Notes: a model not told the origin generated them from the sequence alone. DNA of 64,000 nt from Sipunculus nudus (GCA_026874595.1 CM049318.1:24875456-24939455), one strand, 5' to 3'; numbered from the stretch's first letter, positions 23,811-36,418 are shown. Translations and numbers: made by a program.

Positions 23811-25006
23811 TATGCCCCCGCCACAAAGTGGCCGGGGCATAAAGTTTTACCCATGTGTGTCATTCCGTCATTCCGTCCTTCCGTCTTTCCGTCATTACGA
23901 AATCAAACAGTTGTACGGACTTTTTTTTCGCAATGCCTGCAGATATTGGCCTCATTTTGTGTATGTGGGCAGATAATGACAAGTTACAGATCGAGTTCAA
24001 GTTCCGTCCCGGTTGACCTACTTTTGACTGTTTTACGGCTCCTAAACTTAGAAAATTTCATGAAAAATAGAAATGTTCATCACATATAGACATGTACGGA
24101 CTTTTTTCGCAATGCCTGCAGATATTAGCCTGATTTTTGGCGTGTGGGCAGATAATGGCCAGTTACAGATCGAGTACGCGTTTCGTCCCAGTTGACCTAC
24201 TTTTGACCGTTTTACGGCTCCTGAACATAGAAAATTTCATGAAAAATAGAAATTTTCATAACAAATACACATGTACAGACTTTTTTTCGCAATACCTGCA
24301 GATATTGGCCTTATTTTTGGTGTGCGGCAGATAATGACCAGTTACAGATCGAGTTCACGTTTTGTCCTAGTTGACCTACTTTTGACCGTTTGACGGTGCT
24401 CTAACAGAAAATTTCATAAAAAAAGTGCACATGCACGGACTTTTTTTCGCAGTGCCTGCAGACACGGGCCTGATTTTTGGTGTGTGGGCAGATAATAACC
24501 AGTTACAGATCAAGTTCTTGTTTTGTCCCAGTTGACCTACTTTTGACCATTTGACTGCTCCTGAGCATAAAAAGTTTCATGAAAAATAGAAATTTTCATA
24601 ACAAATGCATATGTATGGACTTTTTTTCCTCAATGCCTGCAGATACCACCCTAATTTTTTATGTGTGGGCAGATAATGACAGTTACAGATCGAGTTCGCG
24701 TTTTGTCCCGGTTGACCTACTTTTGATTGTTTTACGGCTCCTAAACATAGAAAATTTCATGAAAGACGGAAATTTTTTATGAAAAATGCGCATGTATGGA
24801 CTTTCTTTCACAATGCCTGCAGATACTGGCCTGATTTTTGGTGTGTTGCTTGATAATGACCCGTTACAGATCGAGTTTGCATTTTGCCCTTGTTGACCAA
24901 CGTTTGAGCATACGACACCTCCTGAACTTAAACAATTTGTCAAAATTTAACAAATGTTTCTAATTTGCCCCAGGCGGGGGCATTCGTGTCGTTCCGACAC
25001 ATCTAG
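23811..25006 (+). mobile_element. Helentron-like non-autonomous element (pearl/HINE type)
   Basis: The 5' end starts tatgcccccgcc and can fold with gtggccggggcat just downstream. The 3' end has the inverse ggcgggggcat, then a perfect hairpin gtgtcg-ttc-cgacac (24986-25000) and the end CTAG followed by T. Between them lie six tandem core units of about 160-182 bp. Subterminal inverted repeats, a tandem core, a 3' hairpin, no target duplication and a T-rich insertion site are known traits of Helentron-associated elements such as the bivalve pearl family. Assignment is by these traits, not by a database match. Confidence 0.72.
23908..24960 (+). repeat. Tandem core repeat, six units of ~160-182 bp
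   Basis: Units begin near 23914, 24091, 24272, 24433, 24612 and 24794. Each carries ggactttttttcgcaatgcc, tgcagata, gtgtgggcagataatgac, agttgacctacttttgac and aaaatttcatgaaaaatag. The fourth unit is shorter. Confidence 0.92.
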
Positions 25007-25556
25007 TTTATATCATTCTTTGAACATACAAGGTCTATCATTATTTTATTATTATATATATCAATACTCCACTCTTCGACTTGCCTATCACGATGTGATC
25101 TCTTGTTCACTAAGATAGACTTCTATTTCAAAGATCTGGAATTTGAAACCCTCGCGAACAAAGAGCCAAATACACCAACTGCTCTTTCAGTCAGTGAGCA
25201 CAAGCGCCATCTAGTGATCTCTTTGGTACTAAAGAGCCCCAAATCGCATCGAGGATATAATGCACTTCATGGTTCAAAGTTCAAATATGTTATCATTATG
25301 TATATAGCTAAAAATTGTTATGTACTTACAACGTATAATTGTTTTATTTATTTGGGTAAATTAAATCTGTATAAATTGTAAAAGACGTCTACATTCTATT
25401 AACTAAAGGGTACATGAAGACTTTTTCTATACAGCATTCTGTACATATATTCATCATTAAACACCCGTCTAAAGACTGCTGCTCCATTATTTACTGTATT
25501 ACTGTCGTAATACTTATCATTAAATGCATTATTATTACTTGTTGAAATAAAATATT

Positions 25557-25599
<43 letters not shown>

Positions 25600-25870
25600 C
25601 GGCATTACCTGATCCTATATAACAGCTACCGTGTATTTATTAAGGTATATTAACAAATTTTATAATGACATACATAATGTATACAAAAATCTAGCACCAA
25701 ACCGAACATGCGGAATGTTAGCTGCATGCTTGTAGTAAAATGTTTGTGGTTATGGTTGCAAATATTGGTTGGACACGGAGCTTTTAGGTTTAATATGAAA
25801 TCAATAATGGAATTAAGGTGATACAACTGTTGTGGTCATGTATTAAACTTCAGGTACCCAAGGTTAAAAT

Positions 25871-27728
25871 ACTTGACATGATAACTTAAAAAAAAAAAAA
25901 AAAAAAAAAAAACTTGCATATATTTTAGCGACTTTAGTCTGTCCTATCATTGGGCGCCCATCGGATTTGTCGATAATTTTGAAATGCTAATATTTCTATT
26001 CAGTATGTGACAATGACATAACATTCTGAGCACTCCGGAAAAAGAGAGTCAGATTTGATTTCAACGTATTTAATGGTTAATTTGTAACATTCTGGAGGTT
26101 TCCCCATTAAGTGACAGTGCAAGTTGGCGTCCTTTAGCTAAAGATGTAATTTATCATATTTATGGTACCAGATTTTACCATCAGCCAATCAAAATCTGTC
26201 AAAAGGTGTCCTTTACCCTGTTACTTCAGTCAGCATTTCGTGATTAGACTGTTATCTCGTATATTTAAAAAGTATTGTTTCACCCAGTTTATTTACAATC
26301 TATAATGCTTGTCTTGTTATTAAAGAAATTGCCAGAGTACCTGGTTAAGTCAATGACTGGTAACTTAAAAAGAAATTACATGCACTTGGTACATAAATAT
26401 CGCCAAAAACCGATGGGCGCCCCTCGATGGGCCAACTATTTTTCTAAAGGGATGAGTATTTTTTTTTTCACAGTAGTTTTAAAGCAATGAGTCAATGTCA
26501 CCATAAGGTCATTAAAATACAGGGTAATTCTGTCACGTGACCCAAGAACTTTTTGCAGTGTCTGAAGTTGGAAGTAATCTAAAAAAAATAAAACACCCAT
26601 AGCTCATGAGTTTTATCTGAGGTTTATACGTCACCTTTATAAAGGTAATTCCGTAGTTAAACCATGATTATTATGTCATTTCCACCACTTGGGAAAGGAG
26701 AGATTCAACATGATCAAAATAACAGATGTCACTCCTGTGGATCTCTTATACTCGGTTCAATGCAATGTGGCCATTATACTCGGTTCAATGCAAGCCAGGA
26801 CCAAAATAGAGATTGAATACTAAAGCTTTAACATCATACAAGCACCCACGAATACAAAAAACAAACGAAATGGTCAGCTTAGTTGGTTGTTGTTTATATT
26901 ACATAAACTGTTTTTAAATTCATTTTCTTACCAAGGTCCACGTATACGTCTGCAGAATAAAACTAAAGTAATACGATGTAAGTTTTTCCATGTGTGTATA
27001 ACACAACCAGAGTAATAAGCCTATATGGCTCGCTGAGTCACAATATGTTGTACACACCTTGGGTATTATACACACTATGTGTATGAAAGCATTACGTCTT
27101 GAACACTTATCAAGTTCGCCTTGAGCTAAACTCGAGATATGATATAGGTGTCCCTCAATGTTTTCAACAAAGTTTCTTTCAGCGGTATCCGTATTATTAT
27201 ACATTAAACATGCCTCTGTGGGTAAACATGGAATATATGCTATCTAGAGCCTTCTTCTGAACCACACTTGCAGATTCATCTGGACTTATTCAGTGTATCT
27301 TTGAAGCCATTTTTTGCAGCATACCCGCAAGATGTCGCACAGCATTGCCGGCTGGCATAAAGTACAGTAAAACCTGTCTGAAAGACCACCTGCATGTCTA
27401 ATAGGACCACCCTTGAGTAAACCGAAAACATTCTCTTTGTTAATAACTGATCTGTGTAATAAGACCACCTGTGAATTAAGAATCCTTTTGTTCAGTCCTG
27501 CAGGTGGTCATATTAAAGATTAAAATAATTCCTTTATATAGCGTAAAATCACAAAATTTATTTAAAACACATATTGCAATACATATAAAAAGCATAGCTG
27601 AGAAAGAATACGATATGCTGTATAACAATTTGCATAAGTACTTAAACAGAAAAAAATACTTCAATGGTAATATATTACACAGGTTTCATTGTTTTAGAAA
27701 ATACCCTGCCGACAGAGTTCATATTCGA
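25871..27728. other. Intergenic region, no gene seen
   Basis: Contains a poly-A run (25889-25911). At 27361-27510 there is a stretch starting gtacagtaaaacctgtctgaaagaccacc that resembles the end of a TA-target TIR transposon relic. No exon is supported. Confidence 0.45.
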
Positions 27729-28100
27729 TTATACCTGTGGGTTTGACGTCAAGGCTACTATTACGATGATTAAAATGATGACAGTAAAGAGTAAGCAACT
27801 AAATGCAAATTTAATGTTATCAGAGCAGGCGTCCTCTCCTCCATAATCGTACACGGTTATTTTAGTCAGTTGTTTACTGTATGCTCTGTTACGCCGAGCT
27901 TCCAGGTCATCTGGTAAATCAATGGTTTCCCCTTCAACGAACATCCTGATAGTGTCCGGAGTATTTACGGTAAAAATCGCTGCATCGTTCTCGACCGTAT
28001 ACCTCCCTGACGCTGGCTGCTTTGCCATCATTTTTGAAGAAAGTTCACTTCCGGAATGTGCTGGAACAAAGTATACAAAACATAGTAACAATCTCCCCAT
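27729..28100 (-). CDS. Small single-exon type I membrane protein, unknown function
   Basis: A 123-residue frame. The N-terminus MGRLLLCFVYFVPAHSGS looks like a signal peptide with cleavage after AHS. An ectodomain of about 75 residues follows (includes YTVENDAAIFTVNTPDTIRM and IDLPDDLEARRNRAYSK), then Cys-containing DACSDN, one TM helix (FAFSCLLFTVIILIIVIVAL) and the short tail TSNPQV. The start at 28100 has A at -3 and G at +4. An internal start at 28031 (100 aa) would drop the signal peptide. The last codons read cag gta taa, so the frame end could instead be a splice donor with more exons below 27729. No homologue is recognised. The clear signal/TM layout argues for a real gene, but this is not proven. 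Confidence 0.5.
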   Translation of the reverse strand: MGRLLLCFVYFVPAHSGSELSSKMMAKQPASGRYTVENDAAIFTVNTPDTIRMFVEGETIDLPDDLEARRNRAYSKQLTKITVYDYGGEDACSDNIKFAFSCLLFTVIILIIVIVALTSNPQV

Positions 28101-28281
28101 TTGTTTAACCTTTTATTGTTCAGATATATTTTAGCCTTCCCACACGTTCACAATATCTTTCTTAGTCTTCATTTTAACTTTACCAAAGCTCCTACAATAA
28201 CCAAAATGAGAGTTTGCTTTAGGTTAATGGAACTGAAACCATTTAAATTAAAAGTTAACATTTAAAATGTTAAATATCAGA

Positions 28282-28390
28282 AAGTTCACTTCTGGGACTT
28301 GACAGGGGGGGGGGGGGGAGATGAAAAGCAGAGTAACAATCTCCCTATTTGTTTAACCCTGGCCCTTTAAGGTTCAGATTTTATTTTACA
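28282..28390 (-). pseudogene. Duplicate of the signal-peptide region of the 27729-28100 gene, start lost
   Basis: Matches 28040-28125 in the same orientation: aagttcactt, agtaacaatctcccnatttgtttaacc and ggttcagat are shared. On the minus strand the ATG of the gene reads ATA here, followed by GRLLLCF before the match is broken by a poly-G run. Only the 5' end is present, so it is a partial duplication without coding ability. Confidence 0.6.
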
Positions 28391-30639
28391 CTCCTAGAGA
28401 AACGGTTTCAGTTAGACCCCAAAAGATTCTTCCAAGTGGACTGAGTGGGGAACCATTTGAGATTACAACTAAAACCTTAACTTTAGACGGCGTCCTTTTT
28501 AGGAACTGCTGGGGGTTTATTTTTTGTAACCTTACAGGCTCTGAGAGGAACCCCTCACATTTCTTCACGGTGGACTGAGTTGCGAACCTTAAAATGTTCT
28601 TAAAGGAATCCCCCATGAAGGGTTCCTAATAAAACCTTCAATTAAGGTTTATTTAAGAAAAAGTCCAGGATGTCATATCATATACGTTACGGATAATTTC
28701 TGTATATGCAAACAAAGCAGTTTTGAACGATCATATGAAATCTTCCAAATCTTCAGTAGTGACCACAGAAAGGGTTTGCTTCAGGTTTATTGTGACCTAT
28801 TGAATGAAAAGTTAATATCCTGTATGCTTAACTTTACAAATTCAAGAAAAATAGGAGTTTTTAAGTGCTTCTGGTTATATATACGTTTATGTAAATGGGA
28901 ATACCTTATCTTGGTCGAGATCTGCCGCTTTCAGACTGTCATGTAAAATGCTGATGTTTTGATTTAACTTTCGTACACGGAGAAACAGACAGACAGACAG
29001 TTGAACATGGTTGAAAACATAACCTGCTGCAACTTTGTTTCTGGCTGTAACCATGTTCCAGCTTCATAAACTACACGTCTCACTCATTCATCCTTATAAA
29101 CTTCAACTTCTACAAGATATTCAAGTCATCCGCGTTACTGAACTATCTCAAGGGCCTCTTTTCCCATGACACGTAGTTGACGTGCCAACTTTGAATAAGC
29201 TACAAATCGTGTTCAGTGGATTAAGCTTTCCATGATGAGACTCCCGACTAACATATACGTACATGCAAAATAAAGAAAAAATCTGCCCAGTAGTTCTTTA
29301 GGGATATTGCTCACAATTTAAGAAGCGGCAATGATAAGGAAGGTTAAATGAATAAAAATGATAGAAAGAATTACAGGCGGTGCCGCAATTTTAGGGTGTT
29401 GTATAAAGCTGTACAAGTACTTCAGTCAGAGAAAGTTTCAGGTCAATCCAACCACAATTCTTGTGTCAAGAGTCCCTGAAAACGTACTAAACAAGCCCGT
29501 CTAGTTTTAATGTGTGAAATAGCCAAATAATCTTTTGTAATAATGTAATTATATCAACAACGCTTCACAGACTGATTTTTGGGCTATTTCAGCTGTAGTT
29601 AGATTTTAACAATAGATGATTCTTGATTGATTAATAATATTCGCCGATATATAGCTGTGAACATGGAGTTATACTACATTGGTAATACATTGATAATAAT
29701 AATAAAGAGTATTTCCACATTCATTTGGAACATGGAATGTTTACAACGATAACATCATTGTAAATTATGTTTTAAAGGCACTAATTTACATGCCAGGTAT
29801 GTTGATTATACATAGAATATAGTGTTTTCTTAAATAAATATGATATTTATCAATTTTCTTTCTGGAATCGTTTGCTTAATCTTGTTACTGTACACGAGTT
29901 GAAATAAACCAGCACCGGGTACAATCATTGGCGGAAAATTTAAACAAACAGCAACTTCATCAATCAAGAGTTCCGACTGATGTTTTTTCCGAGTTTCTGC
30001 TTTCATGTAATTTCTTCGGGTTGTCGCGCATGCGCAAGACCAGACCTCTGGTTACGTACGTAGTCTTGATTTTTATAACATGCACACGGGGACTGTTCAT
30101 TTACATACAGAACCAAAACAATGTATAAAACAGATGGACTGGGGTTCGTACGTCCTGGATGATTTTGCTGTGAAACTTTTGTATTCAGCCAAAATGAACT
30201 AAACGCCTGAGAAAATGAACATTTAATTGCAGATTTTTGTACCTTATAGACCTCATAACAAAGGAATATTTATTTTAATGGAGAGAAACAGGCTGTACAT
30301 GTATTAAACATGATGACTTGCTAGTTGTGTAGAACTGAGGGTTTTCATCCTTTAAATGAGCTATGTTACTTTGTTTAATATTAATAATTACTGAAAATAT
30401 CCTAATTCGGCACTCACCGTGTGGTCACTATATATACACGATCCGCTTCATGTTGAGGAAAACGTAATCAAACGCTAGAGGAGTGAACATCCTTTCATTC
30501 CACGTAATAAGATACGCTACAGGGTCTTGGTGGGAGGAGACATTCCGTGCCTGCTGCAGTAATTATATCACACCTCGTCAGACTGAACTTTGATACAGCC
30601 TGCGTGTACACAGTGTATACGCTAACATAACCTTAAATC
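28391..30639. other. Intergenic region, no gene seen
   Basis: At 28400-28650 the blocks ggaacc, aaaacctt and aaggttc recur on both strands, suggesting a decayed inverted element. The rest is AT-rich and lacks supported exons. Confidence 0.45.
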
Positions 30640-30806
30640 ACAGGTATTCGTTTCCAACACTAAAATGGTTTAGAAACTGTAAACACATTGAGTGTGGGCG
30701 ATATACCAGTATTTATTACTCAGGTTGGTATATCGCCCATTGTTAATGTAATTACAGTTTCTAAGCCATTTCAGTGTTGGAAACGAGAGCCTGTGCCTTT
30801 AATTAT
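30640..30806. mobile_element. Foldback (MITE-like) element
   Basis: The left arm (30640-30710) carries cgtttccaacactaaaatgg, tagaaactgta and gggcgatatacca. The right arm (30724-30800) is its inverse: tggtatatcgccca, tacagtttcta and ccatttcagtgttggaaacg. A loop of about 15 bp separates them. No coding content. Confidence 0.8.
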
Positions 30807-31203
30807 ACACAGATATATATAGCAGTGGCGGATCCAAGGAAGGGGGGGGGACACAGGGGACGATCGCCCTCCCCCCCCCCCCCTTAGAATTTTTCCGGCT
30901 CATGAAAATTGCAAATTGTATCAATGTTTTCTGGATAAAGAACATTTTGATCTTTTCCTTATTATCTTCTTGACAGGATAATCAGCACTGCATGAAACGC
31001 CCCAGGAAAAACAGTACCAGAAATATTAACTTGTCATATGAGTATATGCTAAGGAATATGGGTCTTATACATGTATCTCCGATACTGTATCCATTTGAAG
31101 CTATAGTCTTTGTACTGTACTGTACTGTCTGCACTGGATGATAAAGTCCAGTACACCAGTGCAAGGACCATGCATACAAGCAAGTCGCTAGGTTAACCTT
31201 CCT

Positions 31204-31261
<58 letters not shown>

Positions 31262-32714
31262 AGCCATAAAGTTTTAGATAACCACCCAAGACAGGTAAGC
31301 CAACACCCTGTTGGAAGGCATGTGTGTGGCTGTTAATCAGCTGTGCACTGCTTAATGCAGCTCCAGTGGAGAATTAAGCTGATTTCAGCCTAGTGAAACA
31401 GTAGTGATGTATATACATGTATAGTTTATCCATCAGGAGTTGAAGTAAGTGTGAGTTGACCTGATGCCCTGGCTATTCGTACCGATTGTGCATGAAGCCT
31501 GCATGGAGTACACTTGTGTGTTCTAGAGCACATGTTATGTACATCTCTGGACCAGAAACAGTTTCCTCATGTCAAAATGAAAAGGCAATCTTCTCTGAAA
31601 CCGTTTCTTAAGCAAAGCCTATGCAGTAAGGCCATTGCTGCATGAAGGTAAGAATTTGAAATAATATATTAATCCTAAAAAGCATTATCATGTCTTTACA
31701 ATTTGAAGTTCTAATTTAACTAAATATAAACTTAAAAATTTCAAATCCTGATTTGTACCCAGATAAAGTGTATGGTTGACTCTGATGAGAAATAGTTGCA
31801 GGATTTAATTTTTGTTTTAAATTTTTTGTGGAGGTAAGCTCCTTCATATTTTTATGCTTTGCTTAACTAAGTATATATACATCTGCAGAGATCCATTTTG
31901 GTTTCGGACTACGTGACAGGGGCTTATATCCGATTTTTCCTGGCGTCAACCAGGTTCGGTATACCACTCCTGTGGGCTCTGGGTGTGTTTTATTCCCATG
32001 ACTTGGTCATAACACCGAGGAACCCCCGAAAGGCGCACTCATTCGTTGAGTGCAGGATTTAAAATGTCAACATGGTGCATGATCTGAAAAACTCATGAAG
32101 GCCTGAGTTATATTTTAAAACTTTGGATTTGTATCCAAATTATCAGATAAAACAATATCTGGTTTAAGTGCCAAAACAATGCTCCCCCCCCCCCCCTACA
32201 CCCTCACCCTCCCCCCTCGGGCGCGTAGCGCCCTCAACCCTCATTCAAGCTTGTGGTTCTGCATGAGCGATCGCCCCCTCCCCCTAATATTTTTCCTGAA
32301 AGTGATTCTGTATCAGAAATCTGAAAATTCTTTACGCATATCAACAGGAAGAATGAAAGACGTCAAACAGCGCATACCTTCTCAATCACATTGATCCGCG
32401 CCGGGTTCCGTGTTAAAATCTAAAAGGTATGCAACAATCATAATTCAGTCAAACGAGATTTGCTCAGGTCGTGCTTACGAGATTGATCGACAGATGGCGA
32501 TACTGTTTGGTTCACTTTTTTATTCTCTCTCACGTTCCGGTGAATATTATCAGACACCTGTATTAGTTTTCTTGGACTTTGGACTCTTACAATCAGTACT
32601 TGTCCAAATATAGCTGATCAGGCGATGTATGCCATATACTGGAACACACATTCACAGTTAAGGTGCTAGCAACAGGTATGTGGTCTCACCCAAAACATTT
32701 TATATGATGGGATT
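30807..32714. other. Intergenic region with TE fragments
   Basis: Contains a cagtggcggatcca end with a poly-G run (30824-30850), a poly-C run (30870-30883), a long (TA)n tract (31207-31257), and a related cgatcgccc-ctcccccctaatatttttcc stretch at 32265-32295. No gene is supported. Confidence 0.45.
31207..31257. repeat. (TA)n microsatellite
   Basis: Pure TA tract. Confidence 0.9.
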
Positions 32715-33176
32715 GTTATGGTATACCCACCGTCCATCGGTCCGTTAAGTTTTAGTGTCGCCGCGATAACTTACCGGGGCTTTTCACGAAATTCACCATT
32801 ACTACTAACCAACAGATTATCTCGCTCAAATTCGATTACGGGCATCACCCATTCATTATTAATAAGGTCACTGGTCACAAGGCTACTTTGTGGTGTCGCC
32901 GCGATTACTCACGAAGAATATGAAGAATTTTGATCAAACTAATCAGAACTGTTTATCAATAAAATATCTCGCCTAAATACGATTTCCAGCAAAATCCATG
33001 CATATTTAATAAGATCAGAGGTCACCGCACTTAAGAGGCACCTTGATGACTTACAAAAAATCCTATGGATTTTCATGAAACTCATTATACATATTTCATG
33101 CATATTTAATGATGTCAGAGGTCATCAGATACACGACGGGCATATTATGCACGCCTGCGGTGCTCTTGTTTAGTCA
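32715..33176 (+). repeat. Dispersed element with ~100-150-bp internal units
   Basis: Blocks gtcgccgcgat-ac, cattattaataaggtcactggtcac, aataagatcagaggtcac and aatgatgtcagaggtcat recur in order. The right end reads cgggcatattatgcacgcctgcgg and then tgctcttgttta. Probably a non-autonomous element with a tandem core, more decayed than that at 23811. Confidence 0.55.
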
Positions 33177-33414
33177 TTTTATTTTTCCTATGCCCATGCT
33201 TTGCTGAAAAAGTAGTTACATCTCGACGGTCACTTTATTAAAATAAATACATACATCTACTCTGAACGTGAAACATTTCAAACCAGTTCAAACAAAACAT
33301 GTAATAATACATATGACTTATATATGGGATGTGAGACATGATCTTTTGGTATTTCAATACAAAATTGATTTAATGTTTAAAAAGGCTTTTTCTCCCCCAA
33401 ATATAAATAGATAA

Positions 33415-33417
<3 letters not shown>

Positions 33418-33453
<36 letters not shown>
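33418..33453. repeat. (TA)n microsatellite
   Basis: TA tract followed by (ATT)n. Confidence 0.88.
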
Positions 33454-33456
<3 letters not shown>

Positions 33457-33904
33457 ATTATTACCCCTGGGTCATCCTCACTTTTGAGTGTTCTAGGAAA
33501 CACCCTATGTAAAGATATCTTTACTATGCAAAATATAATAATCTTTAATCTGTTTGCAAAGTCCTTTTATTGGATTCACATTACCTGGTAGCTAAAATAA
33601 GAGAAGGGTTAATGTTTATATAAATTTTTATTTTATATTAATTAATGTCACTTTCAATAAACATTGCATCGTGTTTTTTAAAATAATCCCGACCTAATGA
33701 TACACTTTATATTTAAGATAAGTGGATAAAAACCAAATCACGTGTGTATAGAAATACGGTCATCTTTTAGGGTGAAAAATTGGGATTATATTAAATTGAT
33801 ATAATCATACAAGATTATTATTTGCAAATAGGTTAATACACGTTTAGTTCATTTTAACTTCCAATAATTTTTTCAACAACATGCATGACTTTTGACAGAT
33901 TATC

Positions 33905-35737
33905 ATGGAAACCGCTGATGAGTCATCCCCGTTCAGATGCTCCATTTGTTTCAACAGCAAAGAAGGACGACAGCCCAGAGGTTTGCCGTGTCTACATTCA
34001 TTCTGTAACGACTATCTCAAAGAATGGCACGAAAAACGTCACCGAGAGGGACACTGTCCTGAGACACAAGTAGAGTGCCCCACCTGTCGGACCAAGTCAG
34101 CACTACCAACTGGAGACGTCTAAAGCTTACCCATGGATATTAATGTTCAGCAGTTTGCTGAATATATCACCAAGGAGTCGAAATGCATCACTTGCCAGTT
34201 ATGTAAGGTTAAAGAAGGAAAGGCGGCCTGCATGATGTGTCACGTACTTTTATGCAAGGACTGTGGTGATAAGCACAAGAAGTCACCTCTGTTTGCGTCT
34301 CATGAACTGACCAGAAATCTATGCGAGTTCCACGGGGCGGCACTTCAGGGTGTCTGTACGACTTGTCTGTGTGGTGTTTGTTTACATTGTGTTGACGAAG
34401 AAAAACACAAGGATCACTCCCTGGAAGATGTGTCAAATGGTATAAAGACGATTAAAAGTAAAGTAGGAAAATATACCAGAGTCCTGGAAGAATTAGTAAC
34501 AATAGGAGACGTGGAAATGACCGAAAAACGGAAATACATTGAACAATTCCACTGCATAGAAGACCTGAAGAGAACACTAGATATGATAAAGAGAGAAATC
34601 GAAAGACTCGAAAAGGAGATAGCGGATCACGAAAAACTATGTAAAGCCAAGATAGACGCTGTATTCATGGAATACGAAGCTCACAGTAAACGGGCAGCCA
34701 CAGCAATTTTGAATGGAAACCGACTACTGGGAGAACAAGATGTTGCTGTTCTAGACAAGTTACGGTCAGTTGAGGTTCCGGACGAGCAGCTGTGTCGTCT
34801 GCTCAGATCGTCCTTATCTTCAATGCCAGAGAAAAATTCTATAGCCGTAAGAAAATGTCAACTAGAAAACGCAAATAAAGTACTAGACGTGTTAGTTAAC
34901 TGTAAAGTTGTATGTGGTATACCGGATGTGACTGCTGTACCTGTTACACCAGCGCCCCCTGTGGAAGTATTAAAGATAAACTGTGGAAAAAAAAAAAGAT
35001 ATACTTGACCCCTGGCGTATCTGCGGAACACCAGAAGGAGACGTTATTGTCTGTAGTTACCATGGCGGACCTGTTTACAAAGTGTACAAGGACGGTACAA
35101 AGACACGGCTACTTGATGACGGTATAGCCGCTTGTGTAGACGGCGGTGACGTTTACGTCATCAGTACAGACGGAGTTACCGTAACTCAGATAATACATGA
35201 TGGTTCTATCGTAAAACATAATTTGAAACCTCCAATATCAGATCCTCGTGGATTAGCAGTCTCTCGTGATAATATATTTATTATCAACTCCGAGGTAATC
35301 ACCAAACAGTCATTCCGTGATAATGGCTGTAGGGAGACGTTAATTGTTGAAGATTCTGCAAATTTAGGTAATTTGCTAAAAATAAATCACTGTGGGATGA
35401 CTAAGCTGGTCGTTACCACCTGGGATATCCACGAGGTGATCATCTGTGATGAAGCTGGTGCTGTACTGACCAGATCCGGGGGCAACGGGAGTGAGGATGA
35501 TTACTGGATTACCCAACAGGAATCAGCAGGATGAGTAACGGACACCTGCTGGTGGCGGACACCTGGAACGATAGAATTGTAGAATATAAAATGGACGGCA
35601 CTTTTGTCAGGAACCTCCTTGCAGAGCTGGATGGACTTAACAACCCAGATGATGTCGTCCATAAATATCCTTATTTGTGGGTGTCGGAAAGACATTTTGA
35701 GGATGGTTATATAAAGTTATTCAAATTCTTGAACTGA
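33905..35737 (+). pseudogene. TRIM/NHL-type RING-B-box-coiled-coil protein, disrupted
   Basis: An intronless body starts with METADESS just after a good acceptor (tttgacag, 33898). The RING begins CSICFN and runs through LPCLHSFC to CPTCR. The ligand expected in F-C-x2-C is Tyr (FCNDYLKEW). A TAA stop at 34121-34123 separates the RING from two B-boxes (about 34175-34440; second: CEFHG, CTTC, CLHC, HKDH) and a coiled coil (to about 34720) in the same frame. An extra A in the A11 run at 34987-34997 and a one-base loss near 35508 shift frames twice. The C-terminal part has NHL-like propeller repeats (ADTWNDRIVEYKMDG). AATAAA lies at 35843. Such proteins are usually E3 ubiquitin ligases or immune/RNA regulators. 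One homopolymer shift could be a sequencing error, but stop plus Cys loss favour a pseudogene. Confidence 0.85.
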
Positions 35738-36249
35738 CTTTTCAATGCCCCATATCTTCTGCTATTACTGAAAAATACATAAATATACGTGACTTTAAAC
35801 AACTTGACCAGATTTTCCTCGTTTCCTTCATTTTTTTCAGTAAATAAAACACACTTTTACATATTAGTTCAGTTACAATAATGACTTAGAGGCATCAGAC
35901 AACTAAGATGATAAAATATCACCGCCATATATGTGTCCCATATCATTGTACAAACGTAAACAGTTTATCTAGATCTTTGTAGTTATATACAGAGAATTTC
36001 AAGGGAACGGTGTTCACCCAGACGGAGGGATTTCATTTGGATGGACGGATACTTATCCCGTCCTGTCTGAGAGGTTCCTAGTAGGACGGGACCATGTCAG
36101 ACATTTTATCAATCATTACTGATATGACGAAGGTTAATCAAAGCGTTATATTTTACGTATAGCATTTTGAATGTATATACGCCAATATAGAACATTTAGG
36201 AAACGCCCTGAAGCATGCACGGCTGATTTATTTATAACATCTTCCAGGA
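35738..36249. other. 3' flank of TRIM-like pseudogene
   Basis: Contains AATAAA at 35843-35848 as a possible poly(A) signal. Otherwise nothing is recognised. Confidence 0.5.
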
Positions 36250-36418
36250 ACCGGGGGGGGGGGGGGGGTTCAAGAAAAGAAAAATTAAGAAAGCAAAAAA
36301 AAAAAAAGTTTATTGTGCGCGGGCGCGCGACCGTTTAGAGAATATAGAGAGAGCGGGGGTCAAGAAAATAATGTAAAGAAAGAAAAAAAAACGAAGCGCG
36401 CGCGCGAGAGAGAGAGAG

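Larger units (their letters stand above)
23697..25870 (-). repeat. Dispersed repeat copy 1, interrupted by a Helentron-like element
   Basis: Outside 23811-25006 the sequence matches the inverse of 42825-43838. Shared blocks include tacttattga-cggggaccc, gggaatatcgagggagtt, ctttgaacatacaag, the stretch around gcgccatctagtgat, and acctgatcctatataacagc, with a (TA)n tract at the same place (25558-25596). It is a family of unknown class, about 1 kb when uninterrupted. No coding frame. Confidence 0.8.

Noticed and set aside
23908-24960. CRISPR-like regular array
   Set aside because: Units are ~180 bp without unique spacers, in a eukaryotic transposon core.
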